DNA of 64,000 nt from Paenibacillus sp. PastM-3 (lineage in GTDB: Bacteria > Bacillota > Bacilli > Paenibacillales > Paenibacillaceae). Of the stretch, positions 35,230-43,958 are shown in pieces. The stretch's first letter is position 1; each line of letters opens with the position of its first letter. Both the position numbers and the translations under genes were made by a program. Where the stretch lies: positions 62,001-126,000 of the forward strand of contig NZ_JARXXP010000005.1 in NCBI RefSeq assembly GCF_029893965.1, in the 5' to 3' direction. Under the pieces are notes generated by a model. The model did not search any database. It was not told the origin of the DNA and was given only the letters and a program-made list of their open reading frames with translations.

Positions 35230-36633
35230 TTAATTATACGGCGCCAAGGTAATATCGCCATCACTATAGTAAAAAACTACCCGCTCCGTCGGATCCTTCA
35301 CAAATCTCGTATATCTGCCGATTACGATTTTGGAACCGCCATAAACGGTTTTTACAACCACTACTTTGGCTTTGGTGGTATCCTCGAGCATTTTTTCAAT
35401 TTCCAGCACACGCTCTTTGATCCGTCTCTCATCACGCATATGAGCCTGCTTGGTAGCGTTCAGCTTCACGCGGAGTGCCACTTTGTCCGAAGAAAGCTGT
35501 CCGTTGTTAGCCAGCTGATTCAGCAGGTAGAGCGCTTTATCCGTCTTGTCTTCATTATCCAGCAGCTGCCGCAGCTCCTGTCGGAGTTCATTGATCTCGT
35601 TGCGCAGCTCGGGAACGACTCCGACCTCAACTGCTGTAGCGGTTGACATCGTATTCCCGATTGTCCGGGCTACCACCTTTTCCCCGGCCTGTACAATTCC
35701 GCCAACAATCAGACCCTTGGTGCCATTGCATAATATATCCCTGCCTGCACGGATATTGGAATGCATAATACTCTGAGATACAATGACATCTTCAGCGGCA
35801 ACCACGTTCCCGTCCTGAATAAAAGACACTTTGACATTTTTACCGGCGCTAACATGACCCTTGTTGTACCCGATAATACCGCCTGTTATTTCTATGGATC
35901 CGCCTGCAGTCAGCTCCGCACCTTCAACTCCGCCGACAACCCGGATATCACCTGCGGATTTGACGGAAAATCCTGTCAGCACATTACCTCGGATGACCAC
36001 TGTACCTACAAAATCAATATTACCTGTGCTGTAATCCACATCGCCGTTAACCTCATATACCGGAAATACATTGATCTTTCCCTTATCTGTAAGTGTAACC
36101 AGGCCATCTATAGCCGCATACAATGCCGTTTCACTCTGGTCAAGCAGCACATTTTTACCGACTTTGAACCGGGCTTCTTTGCCGGGTCTAAAAGGAATCT
36201 CTTCTCCAGTAACAGTCCGGCCCTTCTGGCCGGGTACAGGGGGGATCGATTTACAAATAAGCTGGCCCTTCAATACATTGTTCAGCCGCACCAGATCCTT
36301 GTAATCCACCTTGCCGTCTTCCATTTCCAGCGGCTTGCGGTCTTCGTCAAGATCAATGGCCATAACGATCAGCCCGTCAATGCCGTGAACCGGTTCTTCC
36401 CCGATAGCGATTGGCACTCTGCTGAAAAAATATTCTTCAGGGTTGCTGCTGATCCGCCCTACATTGTCGTGCTGAATACCGTAACGAATCTCATGACTGT
36501 GAAGGAATCCTTCGAGATCTTCGGCGGAGCAGGAGAAGTTCTCGTCTTTCTTAGAGAACTCCAAGTAGGCAATCCCTTTATCCTCAGAAAACGAAATACT
36601 TACGTATTGATTCAAAGCATAATGACCTATCAA
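35230..36633 (-). CDS. fapA: FapA family protein (DUF342)
   Basis: A 467-aa protein of the FapA/DUF342 family. A middle region contains the repeated right-handed beta-helix-like pattern (GNVLTGFSVKSAGDIRVVGG, then VEGAELTAGGSIEITGGI, around residues 215-330), also seen in polymer-forming cytoskeletal proteins. A coiled-coil segment (about 355-420) and a C-terminal beta segment follow. In Vibrio, FapA affects flagellar assembly/polarity; its role in Gram-positives is not established. The start is TTG at 36633, with AAGGGGGAG 8 nt upstream. It directly follows sigD. Confidence 0.82.
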   Translation of the reverse strand: MIGHYALNQYVSISFSEDKGIAYLEFSKKDENFSCSAEDLEGFLHSHEIRYGIQHDNVGRISSNPEEYFFSRVPIAIGEEPVHGIDGLIVMAIDLDEDRKPLEMEDGKVDYKDLVRLNNVLKGQLICKSIPPVPGQKGRTVTGEEIPFRPGKEARFKVGKNVLLDQSETALYAAIDGLVTLTDKGKINVFPVYEVNGDVDYSTGNIDFVGTVVIRGNVLTGFSVKSAGDIRVVGGVEGAELTAGGSIEITGGIIGYNKGHVSAGKNVKVSFIQDGNVVAAEDVIVSQSIMHSNIRAGRDILCNGTKGLIVGGIVQAGEKVVARTIGNTMSTATAVEVGVVPELRNEINELRQELRQLLDNEDKTDKALYLLNQLANNGQLSSDKVALRVKLNATKQAHMRDERRIKERVLEIEKMLEDTTKAKVVVVKTVYGGSKIVIGRYTRFVKDPTERVVFYYSDGDITLAPYN

Positions 36634-36663
36634 TTATTGCTCCCCCTTGTCACCGTCGTCCGG

Positions 36664-37452
36664 TTAATCATTTTGCATGAGCAGGTCGCGGTTTTTCTCA
36701 AGTGTCCCCCGCAGACGCAAAATAGCTTTTGAATGAAGCTGCGAAATCCGTGAAGGCGACAATGACATCACCTCGGCAATTTCGCTCAAAGAAAGATCTT
36801 CATAATATAAAAGGGACACTACGGTCCGTTCTTTCACCGTTAGTTTTTCGATGCCTTTGGTGAGTGTTTCGCGCAAATAGAATTCATTTACTTTACGGTC
36901 CGGATTTTTGGCTTTATCGTCCACCAGTATGGACATCCGTGTTTCCGACTCTTCTTCGCGGATCGGGTCTTCCAGAGAGCAGAGTGACATGACAGCCACA
37001 TCCTGCAGCATATTTTGAAACTCCGTCTCGGAAATGTTCAGATGCTGGCTCATTTCCTCATCACTGACTGATCTTAAGTATTTCTGCTCCAGCTGCTGAT
37101 AAGCATCCTCGATTTTTTTTGCTTTTTCACGAACGGATCTTGGAACCCAGTCACTTTGACGCAGTGAGTCAAGAATGGCTCCGCGTACACGCCAGGATGC
37201 ATACGTCTGGAACTGCAAACCGCGTTTGTAATCGAACTTCTCGATAGCATCTATAAGCCCCATTACACCATTGCTGGCCAAATCATCTTTGGATACATTT
37301 TTGGGCAGTCCGACAGCCAGACGGCTGGATACATAATCTACAATATGGAGGTAATTCTCAATCAGCTTTTTTTTGGCTTCAGGATCAGCGTGCTCTTTCC
37401 ATTGCTCCCACAGCCCGTCTGTTACTGATTGCGAAGCTTTTTGCTCGTTCAA
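36664..37452 (-). CDS. sigD: Flagellar/motility sigma factor SigD (FliA/WhiG family)
   Basis: Directs transcription of late flagellar, chemotaxis and autolysin genes. The 262-aa protein has region 2 (YLHIVDYVSSRLAVGLP, then LASNGVMGLIDAIEKFDYKRGLQFQTYASWRVRGAILD) and region 3 (DWVPRSVREKAKKIEDAYQ). Region 4 contains LTVKERTVVSLLYYEDLSLSEIAEVMSLSPSRISQLHSKAILRLR in consecutive helices. The start is TTG at 37452, about 7 nt after AAGGGTG. It is near the 3' end of the operon, as in B. subtilis, where distance from the operon promoter limits its level; FlgM is not in the window. Confidence 0.96.
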   Translation of the reverse strand: MNEQKASQSVTDGLWEQWKEHADPEAKKKLIENYLHIVDYVSSRLAVGLPKNVSKDDLASNGVMGLIDAIEKFDYKRGLQFQTYASWRVRGAILDSLRQSDWVPRSVREKAKKIEDAYQQLEQKYLRSVSDEEMSQHLNISETEFQNMLQDVAVMSLCSLEDPIREEESETRMSILVDDKAKNPDRKVNEFYLRETLTKGIEKLTVKERTVVSLLYYEDLSLSEIAEVMSLSPSRISQLHSKAILRLRGTLEKNRDLLMQND

Positions 37453-37527
37453 TGGCTTTCACCCTTCCCAAAGTTTAGTCAGCGGACACCCTGCGGGCAT
37501 GAAAACCGTTTCGCCGCAGGCGCTCGC

Positions 37528-37938
37528 TTATTCTTCTTTCAGGTGACGAACGGCCTTGGCCAATTCTTCAGGATCCTTCATGGAGACCAGTTTGGGCGGC
37601 TGCAGCGGGCTAAAACCTTCACTGCTTCCGCTTTCCTCTGGACGCTTCTGTTTCAGCAGATTTATTAATTCCTCATCTTCATCAGGCGTACTCAGATCGA
37701 ACTTGGCACCCAGTGCTTCATTACCGCCGGCCTGCTCGCCGCTGTAATCACCCGATGCAGATTGTTTAACAATAAAACCCAATACCCATCTCAGGAAGAA
37801 AGCAAGCACAAACCACAGAATAAATCCGTAAATCCCGCGAATCAGACTCGTCCCAAGCAAATTGTGGCCGTAATTTGTTAGAAAGGTAAATACAAAACCA
37901 ACCAGTCCGGACAAAAGGCTAATTAGAATTTTTCCCAT
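37528..37938 (-). CDS. Uncharacterised two-helix membrane protein between cheD and sigD
   Basis: A 136-aa protein with two hydrophobic segments (residues 4-21 and 34-58), then an acidic hydrophilic tail ending DPEELAKAVRHLKEE. No enzymatic motif is visible. AAGGAAA precedes the ATG, which is 3 nt after the cheD stop, so it belongs to the operon. B. subtilis has no gene here (cheD is followed directly by sigD). Function unknown; a membrane partner of the motility machinery is a guess from context only. Confidence 0.75.
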   Translation of the reverse strand: MGKILISLLSGLVGFVFTFLTNYGHNLLGTSLIRGIYGFILWFVLAFFLRWVLGFIVKQSASGDYSGEQAGGNEALGAKFDLSTPDEDEELINLLKQKRPEESGSSEGFSPLQPPKLVSMKDPEELAKAVRHLKEE

Positions 37939-37940
37939 CG

Positions 37941-38444
37941 CTATATTTCCTTGGTGCCTTTTTGGACACTTCGGATATGAAGCACCCCGGTGCTGCAGGC
38001 AATTTCAATCGTACGGCCGAAATTCCCGCCCGTATCCTCAGCGATAAGAGGAATATGGAGCGCCTCCAGGGCCAGCTTGCAGGATTCCACGTTACGAGGC
38101 CCGATCCTCATGGTGTCATTCCCCCCGGCAAATGCAAACATCTGTGAGCCTCCGGCCATCTTGGCTACGATCCGGTTACGTACCGCCCCCAGTGCCAGCA
38201 GGCGGGACAGCAGCTCAGGAACGGCAGTATCTGCAAACTTGGCTATGTTAAGCTGCCCCTCCCGGGCAATCTCTGACGAAGGAAGCATTACGTGCGCCAT
38301 CCCTGCCAGTCTTTTGCCGGGATCGAACAATGTAAGACCCACACAGGAGCCAAGACCCGTCGTGCGGATCAGACTGTCCTGGCTGCCTACATTAAGATCT
38401 GCCATTCCTACTTTAATAATGCTTTGTTCCTCAATCATTATCAA
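37941..38444 (-). CDS. cheD: Chemoreceptor glutamine deamidase CheD
   Basis: Deamidates glutamines on methyl-accepting chemotaxis proteins and activates CheC. The catalytic Cys and His are in TTGLGSCVGLTLFD and GMAHVMLPSS; the C-terminal half has GGSQMFAF and the GGNFGRTIEI segment. The 167-aa length uses a TTG at 38444, 6 nt after AGGAG; an ATG two codons on (38438) is the alternative. Either start overlaps the cheC end. Confidence 0.94.
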   Translation of the reverse strand: MIMIEEQSIIKVGMADLNVGSQDSLIRTTGLGSCVGLTLFDPGKRLAGMAHVMLPSSEIAREGQLNIAKFADTAVPELLSRLLALGAVRNRIVAKMAGGSQMFAFAGGNDTMRIGPRNVESCKLALEALHIPLIAEDTGGNFGRTIEIACSTGVLHIRSVQKGTKEI

Positions 38445-39057
38445 ACGGTACTCCTAATGCTTTGAAAATTTTCGGGAATGATTCGGGATCCGGGATAAGG
38501 AAAAATTGGCCTTCGATTTCATTTTGCCCTTCCAGGAAGGTTGTATCAATGAGTAGCGCGTCATCACCCATCTGGCCGAACTGCAGCAGCCCGTAGCCAA
38601 GAATGGCCCCCGCCATATCCATAGCCAGCGCAGGGACAGTCGGATACATCGACAGTGAAGTGAAATCTGCAAGCGAAGAGAGATAAGAGCCTGCCAGAAT
38701 GTTGCCGATCTCGCTCAGTGCGGAGAATTCCATCTCCCCAAGCTCCTGATCCGGAAGAATTTCAATTCCTGCGATCCGGTTGAGGAGACTGATCGCCGCA
38801 TCCGGAGCTAGAATGAAAAAGAGATTGCCCGGCGCTTCCCCTTCAACACGCAGGAACACCGCATAGACCAGCTCTTCCGCTCCGCCCACCTTATCGGTAA
38901 TTTCCTCAAAGTTCAATAGCTGAACCTTGGGTACTGCCATATCAATCGGCTTATTCAGGAGCTGGGATAACGCGGTGGCTGCGTTGCCGGCTCCAATATT
39001 ACCGACTTCTTTTAATACATCCATCTTGAAATCCTTGAAGTTCTTAAACAGCTCCAT
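38431..39057 (-). CDS. cheC: CheY-P phosphatase CheC
   Basis: Removes phosphate from CheY-P and works with CheD in adaptation. Both phosphatase motifs are visible in its 208 aa: LKEVGNIGAGNAATALSQLL near the N-terminus and FSALSEIGNILAGSYLSSLA in the second half, each with the E-x2-N pattern. It is homologous to the N-terminal part of FliY. The ribosome site is weak (GAGGG), and the start is 3 nt after the cheW stop, consistent with coupling. Confidence 0.94.
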   Translation of the reverse strand: MELFKNFKDFKMDVLKEVGNIGAGNAATALSQLLNKPIDMAVPKVQLLNFEEITDKVGGAEELVYAVFLRVEGEAPGNLFFILAPDAAISLLNRIAGIEILPDQELGEMEFSALSEIGNILAGSYLSSLADFTSLSMYPTVPALAMDMAGAILGYGLLQFGQMGDDALLIDTTFLEGQNEIEGQFFLIPDPESFPKIFKALGVPFDND

Positions 39058-39060
39058 TGA

Positions 39061-39522
39061 CTATCCCTCTAGGCTTTCCAGTTGCACGATTTCATTCTTA
39101 TTCAGCACCTCAGCCAAGTTAAGCATAATCAGGAGGCGGTCTTCTCCGATTTTGGCCACCCCGTCCAGATATTTCGCCTTGATCCCGCCCACAACCTCAG
39201 GAGGAGTGTCGATGGATTCACGATTCAAATCAATGACATCATTAGCGGAATCTACGATAAATCCGACTTCCATCTCATTAACATTGACGATGATTACACG
39301 GGTCTGATCCGTGTGCTCCGCCTCCTGAATTCCAAAACGGCCGCGCAGGTCGATTACCGGAATAACCACACCGCGCAGATTGATTACCCCTTTAATGAAG
39401 GCATACGTTTTGGGCACCCGGGTAATCGGCATCATACGTTCGATCGTCTGGACCTTATCCACTTCAATGCCGTATTCTTCAGATCCAAGCTTAAACACAA
39501 TTACTTTAATATCTTCAGCCAT
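39061..39522 (-). CDS. cheW: Chemotaxis coupling protein CheW
   Basis: Adaptor linking chemoreceptors to CheA at the membrane. The 153-aa single CheW domain includes KVQTIERMMPITRVPKTYAF, GVINLRGVVIPVIDLRGRFG and VNEMEVGFIVDSANDVIDL. GGGAGGT precedes the ATG, 27 nt downstream of cheA. Confidence 0.96.
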   Translation of the reverse strand: MAEDIKVIVFKLGSEEYGIEVDKVQTIERMMPITRVPKTYAFIKGVINLRGVVIPVIDLRGRFGIQEAEHTDQTRVIIVNVNEMEVGFIVDSANDVIDLNRESIDTPPEVVGGIKAKYLDGVAKIGEDRLLIMLNLAEVLNKNEIVQLESLEG

Positions 39523-39549
39523 GGAATGAACCTCCCTGTTCTATCCTGA

Positions 39550-41613
39550 TTATTTTATAAATGCGTTCGGATCAATAATAAGGGCAACTTGTCCGTCACC
39601 GAGTATGGTCGCGCCCGAGATGCCTTGAACCTCCGGCAGATATTTGCCGAGATTCTTGATAACAATTTCATTTTGTCCGATAAAGTCCTGAACAGCCAGA
39701 GCAGCCAAGCGTTCGCCCTTGCGGATAACCACAATTTCGGTCTCCTCTTCCGTGCTTTCATCAAAATCCGGTATGGCATAGAACTTGCTTAGCGAGAGCA
39801 GCGGAATATGGCTGTTGCGGAACTCAATCATCCGGGTTCCGTGAATCGTGCGGATCTGGGTCTTTTTCACAATACCAGTCTCGACAATCGACGAAAGCGG
39901 AATAGCATATTTCTCTGATCCGATCTTCACAAGCATCGCTGCAATGATGGACAGGGTCAGCGGAAGCTGTACCGAGAAGTTCGTTCCTTTGCCTGGCGTC
40001 GAATAGACAACCACGTTGCCGCCTAAAGAAGTGATCTTCGATTTTACAACATCCAGTCCAACTCCGCGACCCGAAACATCGGAGATAACTTCTGCTGTAC
40101 TGAAGCCTGGTGCAAACAGCAGCTGAATCGCCTCATCATCGGAATAGCCGGCAGCCTGCTCCTGCGTGATAATGCCTTTCTTGATAGCAGACTGCAAGAT
40201 TTTCTGCGGCTTGATGCCCGCACCGTCATCCTCGATTTCAATAAAGACATGATTTCCGCTGTGGAACGCCCGCAGATTAACTGTACCTGTCTCCGGCTTG
40301 CCTGAAGCAGTCCGGTCCTGGACCGATTCAACACCATGGTCCACCGCATTGCGCAGCAGATGCACCAGCGGATCGCCGATTTCATCGATTACTGTGCGGT
40401 CAAGCTCGGTTTCAGCACCGGTAATAATCAGATCGATTTTTTTGTCCAGCGATTTCGCCAGATCCCGTACCATCCGCGGGAAACGGTTAAATACAGTATC
40501 TACCGGAACCATCCGCAGCTTCATGACAATGTTCTGCAGATCGCCGCTGACCCGGCCCATATGCTCAACCGTTTCGGTAAGATCGCTGTTCTGCACCTCT
40601 GAAGCAAGCTGCTCCAGGCGCACCCGGTCTATCAGCAGTTCGCTGAACAGGTTCATCAGCACATCCAGGCGCTCTATATCGACGCGGATCGTCCGGGAAG
40701 GTGCCCCGCCTGTACGGGAAGGTGCTGCTTTGGCGGCATTCTCTTCCCTGCCTGCAGGTGCTGCCGGAATGGAAGCGGCAGGCGCAGCCTGAGCTTCTTG
40801 CACAGGGGCAGGGGCCTCGGCCGTTGCCGCAGCCTCCAGAGCCATCTGGGCAAGCGATTCCTGATCAAGGGCTACCGCTGTTACCGTGTCGATTTCAGAT
40901 ACATTCATAATCATCGACTTCATCTCGTCGGCACCCTTTTGGGTTATGTAATAGAGAGAGAAGCTGTGATCGAATTTCTCCTGCTCTATATCCTGAACCG
41001 AAGGGAAGGATTTGACCACTTCTCCTGAACGCTCCAGGAGATCAAAAACCATATATGCCCGTACTGCTTTGAGCTGACAGTCCTTACGGATTGCCACGTC
41101 AATATACAGTACCTGATGCCCTTCCTGCAGTGACTGATCCAGAACCGAATACTGGAATTCATCAAGTGTGATCTGGACTTCGGCCGAGCTTTGTGCCGCC
41201 AGAGCGGAAGCAGCACCGCCAGCTGCCGGAATTTCACCGCGGACGATAGCCTGCAGGGCAGAGACAATCGCTGTTACATCGGCCTTGCCTTCCCCGCCTG
41301 CCGTAATATCCTGCACCATGGATTCAAGGGCATCCAGGCTTTTGAACAAAGTGTCAAAAATAAAATCCTGCATCCGCAGTTTATTGTTGCGCACCAGGTC
41401 AAGCACATTTTCCATCTGGTGGGTAAGGGAAGCCAAATCCTCAAACCCCATTGTGGCCGCCATACCCTTTAGGGTGTGCGCAGAGCGGAAAATCACCTGT
41501 ACAATACTAATATCTTCAGGATTTGCTTCCAGCCCCATCATGCTCTCATTCAATGACTGCAGATGATCATTTGACTCATCAATAAACATGGATAAATATT
41601 GATTCATGTCCAC
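39550..41613 (-). CDS. cheA: Chemotaxis histidine kinase CheA
   Basis: Autophosphorylates and passes phosphate to CheY and CheB. The 687-aa protein has P1 with phospho-accepting His46 (IFRSAHTLKGMAATMG) and a CheY-binding P2 region (about 155-260). An Ala/Pro linker is followed by P3 dimerisation (RVDIERLDVLMNLFSELLIDR). The P4 kinase has HLLRNAVDHGVES (N box), DDGAGI (G1) and GRGVGLDVVKSKI (G2), and the C-terminal P5 is CheW-like. The start codon is a GTG at 41613, 7 nt after GGGAGG; an ATG two codons later is possible. Confidence 0.97.
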   Translation of the reverse strand: MDMNQYLSMFIDESNDHLQSLNESMMGLEANPEDISIVQVIFRSAHTLKGMAATMGFEDLASLTHQMENVLDLVRNNKLRMQDFIFDTLFKSLDALESMVQDITAGGEGKADVTAIVSALQAIVRGEIPAAGGAASALAAQSSAEVQITLDEFQYSVLDQSLQEGHQVLYIDVAIRKDCQLKAVRAYMVFDLLERSGEVVKSFPSVQDIEQEKFDHSFSLYYITQKGADEMKSMIMNVSEIDTVTAVALDQESLAQMALEAAATAEAPAPVQEAQAAPAASIPAAPAGREENAAKAAPSRTGGAPSRTIRVDIERLDVLMNLFSELLIDRVRLEQLASEVQNSDLTETVEHMGRVSGDLQNIVMKLRMVPVDTVFNRFPRMVRDLAKSLDKKIDLIITGAETELDRTVIDEIGDPLVHLLRNAVDHGVESVQDRTASGKPETGTVNLRAFHSGNHVFIEIEDDGAGIKPQKILQSAIKKGIITQEQAAGYSDDEAIQLLFAPGFSTAEVISDVSGRGVGLDVVKSKITSLGGNVVVYSTPGKGTNFSVQLPLTLSIIAAMLVKIGSEKYAIPLSSIVETGIVKKTQIRTIHGTRMIEFRNSHIPLLSLSKFYAIPDFDESTEEETEIVVIRKGERLAALAVQDFIGQNEIVIKNLGKYLPEVQGISGATILGDGQVALIIDPNAFIK

Positions 41614-41646
41614 TAACGAGCACCTCCCCTTCGAGTTCGCTTTTCC

Positions 41647-43044
41647 TTATTTAACTGCCTGTACCAGCCGCGGTGCAATTTCCTGCAGCGGCAGCACATA
41701 TTTCACGCATTGTAATTCCACCGCAGAACGCGGCATTCCATAAACGACGCAGGTTTCTTCATTCTCGGCAAACGTCGAGGTTACACCTGAGTCGTGAAGG
41801 GCCTTCATCATTCTCGCACCATCGCTGCCCATCCCGGTCATTATGACCGCATGCCGCTCCAGGTCTGTAAGCGGAAGCAGGGATTCGTACAAGGTATCCA
41901 CAGAAGGCCGGTGTCCGTTACGGGCTTCCTCCGTGGTAAGCTCAATCGTATATTGCCCGCCGGCTGCAGGAACAACCTTGAGATGATAGCCTCCCGGAGC
42001 AATGTATGCTGCTCCCTGGCGCAAAATCATACCATGTTCGGCTTCCACCACTTCCAGCGGACTAAACGTATTCAGACGCTGGGCCAGTGATTTAGTGAAG
42101 TTGGGCGGCATGTGCTGCACAATCACAATCGGCGCCGGAAAATCAGCCGGGATATTCTCAAGGAACGTTTTGAGTGCCCGCGGACCGCCAGTTGAGCAGC
42201 CAACCGCAACCAGCTTGCGCAATCCCTTCGTTCCGGGCTTGCGTTCCCCCCCGGAAGCAGGCGGCTCAGGACGCGGAACGGAAGGCAGTTCGGGTACTGC
42301 CTTGATCTCCGGCAAAGGCTGTACCGTATCAGGCTGCTTCCGGTTCTTCAGCAGCTCGGATGCAGCAGATTTAGGAGGAGCTGCCGGAGTCTTGGACAGA
42401 TTCCGCGTGGTGCTTATCCGGGATTTACTTGTATCCGGCAGCTTCGTGCCGGCATCCTGGACAGGCTGCTTAGGCTTGTCCACTCCAGGCTTAATGGGGG
42501 CTTCCGCTGTTTTCTTAGGAAGCCCGGGCTTGCGCACCGGGACCACCGGTACAACAGGCTTGCCGGTATTCACCGGCCGGGCCGGATCCGGCAAGATCAT
42601 GTCAGGTGCCCTCAGGGAAGCATTTCTCGCCTCACGCTGCTCACGGGCCAGCATAGCCCCTTTCATCTGCTCTATGAGTGATAAGCCAACTCCCATAATA
42701 TCCTGGGAATTTTTAATTGACGGTTTGCGGATAAAATCGAAGGCCCCGGATTCGAGTGCCATGATCGTTTCCCGCATTCCCTCTTCGTTAATCCCTGACA
42801 GCATTATGACCGGCAGAGGATGATTGGCCATAATGACCTTCAGCGCTTCAAGGCCGTTCATCTCCGGCATTTCCACATCCATAGTTACCAGATCAGGCTG
42901 GAGCTCGTTCACCTTGTCTACCGCTTCACGGCCGTTCGCTGCTGTACCAGTGACCCTGAAGTCAGGATCATTTTCGATTAAATCGGAGATGATCTTACGC
43001 ATAAATGCGGAATCATCCACAACCAAAACTTTATAAGGCCTCAT
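41647..43044 (-). CDS. cheB: Protein-glutamate methylesterase/deamidase CheB with long linker
   Basis: Response regulator that demethylates chemoreceptors. The receiver domain (residues 1-125) has VVDDSAFMRK and the phospho-acceptor in TMDVEMPEMNG. The esterase domain begins near 275 with catalytic Ser in VGCSTGGPRALK, His in VQHMPPNFTKSLAQRL and Asp in TGMGSDGARMM. Between them is a linker of about 130 residues, rich in Pro/Lys, against the roughly 30 residues typical. That accounts for the 465-aa length. The ATG at 43044 follows AGAGGTG; the frame upstream lacks homology. Confidence 0.95.
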   Translation of the reverse strand: MRPYKVLVVDDSAFMRKIISDLIENDPDFRVTGTAANGREAVDKVNELQPDLVTMDVEMPEMNGLEALKVIMANHPLPVIMLSGINEEGMRETIMALESGAFDFIRKPSIKNSQDIMGVGLSLIEQMKGAMLAREQREARNASLRAPDMILPDPARPVNTGKPVVPVVPVRKPGLPKKTAEAPIKPGVDKPKQPVQDAGTKLPDTSKSRISTTRNLSKTPAAPPKSAASELLKNRKQPDTVQPLPEIKAVPELPSVPRPEPPASGGERKPGTKGLRKLVAVGCSTGGPRALKTFLENIPADFPAPIVIVQHMPPNFTKSLAQRLNTFSPLEVVEAEHGMILRQGAAYIAPGGYHLKVVPAAGGQYTIELTTEEARNGHRPSVDTLYESLLPLTDLERHAVIMTGMGSDGARMMKALHDSGVTSTFAENEETCVVYGMPRSAVELQCVKYVLPLQEIAPRLVQAVK

Positions 43045-43079
43045 TGCACTTCCACCTCTGTTCATCTAATTCTGAACAA

Positions 43080-43958
43080 TTACTGTTTTCGCTTCAACCA
43101 CTTGTTGATAAATCCCCTGATGCCCTGTACCTTGACTGCTTCCACCGGTTCGGCGGACAGGTAATTGAGGGCAAGCCGTTGTACGTCTTTGGCTGCTGCA
43201 CTGTTCGGAAAAGCCACTGAGAATGGAACTTGTTTCTTGACTGCCTGAACCACATGCACATCACTGCTGATAAAACCGAGAAAAGGGATATCCAGCTGCA
43301 GAAAGCGGCTTGCCGCCATACGTATTTTGTCGCCGGTGCCTCTGGCTTCCTTTTCATCCCCTGCCTGGTTCACAATCAGCTTGAAGGAAACGTCAGGATG
43401 AGAATTGTGTACAACTTTCATCAGTGCATAAGCATCCGTAATTGCGGTTGGCTCCGGTGTTGTAACCACCAGACAATCATCGGCGGAGGTTATAAATTTC
43501 AGCGTTTCCTTGGAAAGCCCGGCGCCAGTATCAAACAGGATGAAGTCCATGGTGTCGGCAATCCGGGCGATCTGTGATGTAAAATAATTGAGGTCAGACT
43601 CGGAAAGGGAGAACAGCTCATCCATGCCTGATCCGCCTGCAATAAACGGCAGATCACCGGGCCCGTTCTGGATAATCTGAGCGATATCCGCTTCTCTTTT
43701 TAACAGGTGGTACAGATTATATTTAGCTGTAACTCCCATGAGCACATCGATGTTGGCCATCCCGATATCCGCATCGAACAAAAGCACCCGTCTGCCCATC
43801 GCTTTAAGCGCCAAAGCGAAATTCAGCGTAAAATTTGATTTACCGACCCCGCCCTTTCCACTGCATACGGTAATGATCCGGGCTGAAGGACCGTCTCCGG
43901 GCTCGGGCTTGGAATCCCGGCTGGATACCAGCTGCCGCAAAGATTGTGCCTGATCCAT
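43080..43958 (-). CDS. flhG: Flagellar number/placement ATPase FlhG (YlxH, MinD-like)
   Basis: ParA/MinD-type ATPase that controls flagellum number and distribution with FlhF and the C-ring. The 292-aa protein has the deviant Walker A CSGKGGVGKSNFTLN (33-47), DADIGMANIDVLMG and FDTGAGLS. Its C-terminus ends in a basic segment (FINKWLKRKQ), likely a membrane-targeting helix. An N-terminal SLRQL-type motif probably contacts FlhF. The start overlaps the flhF stop by one base. Confidence 0.95.
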   Translation of the reverse strand: MDQAQSLRQLVSSRDSKPEPGDGPSARIITVCSGKGGVGKSNFTLNFALALKAMGRRVLLFDADIGMANIDVLMGVTAKYNLYHLLKREADIAQIIQNGPGDLPFIAGGSGMDELFSLSESDLNYFTSQIARIADTMDFILFDTGAGLSKETLKFITSADDCLVVTTPEPTAITDAYALMKVVHNSHPDVSFKLIVNQAGDEKEARGTGDKIRMAASRFLQLDIPFLGFISSDVHVVQAVKKQVPFSVAFPNSAAAKDVQRLALNYLSAEPVEAVKVQGIRGFINKWLKRKQ

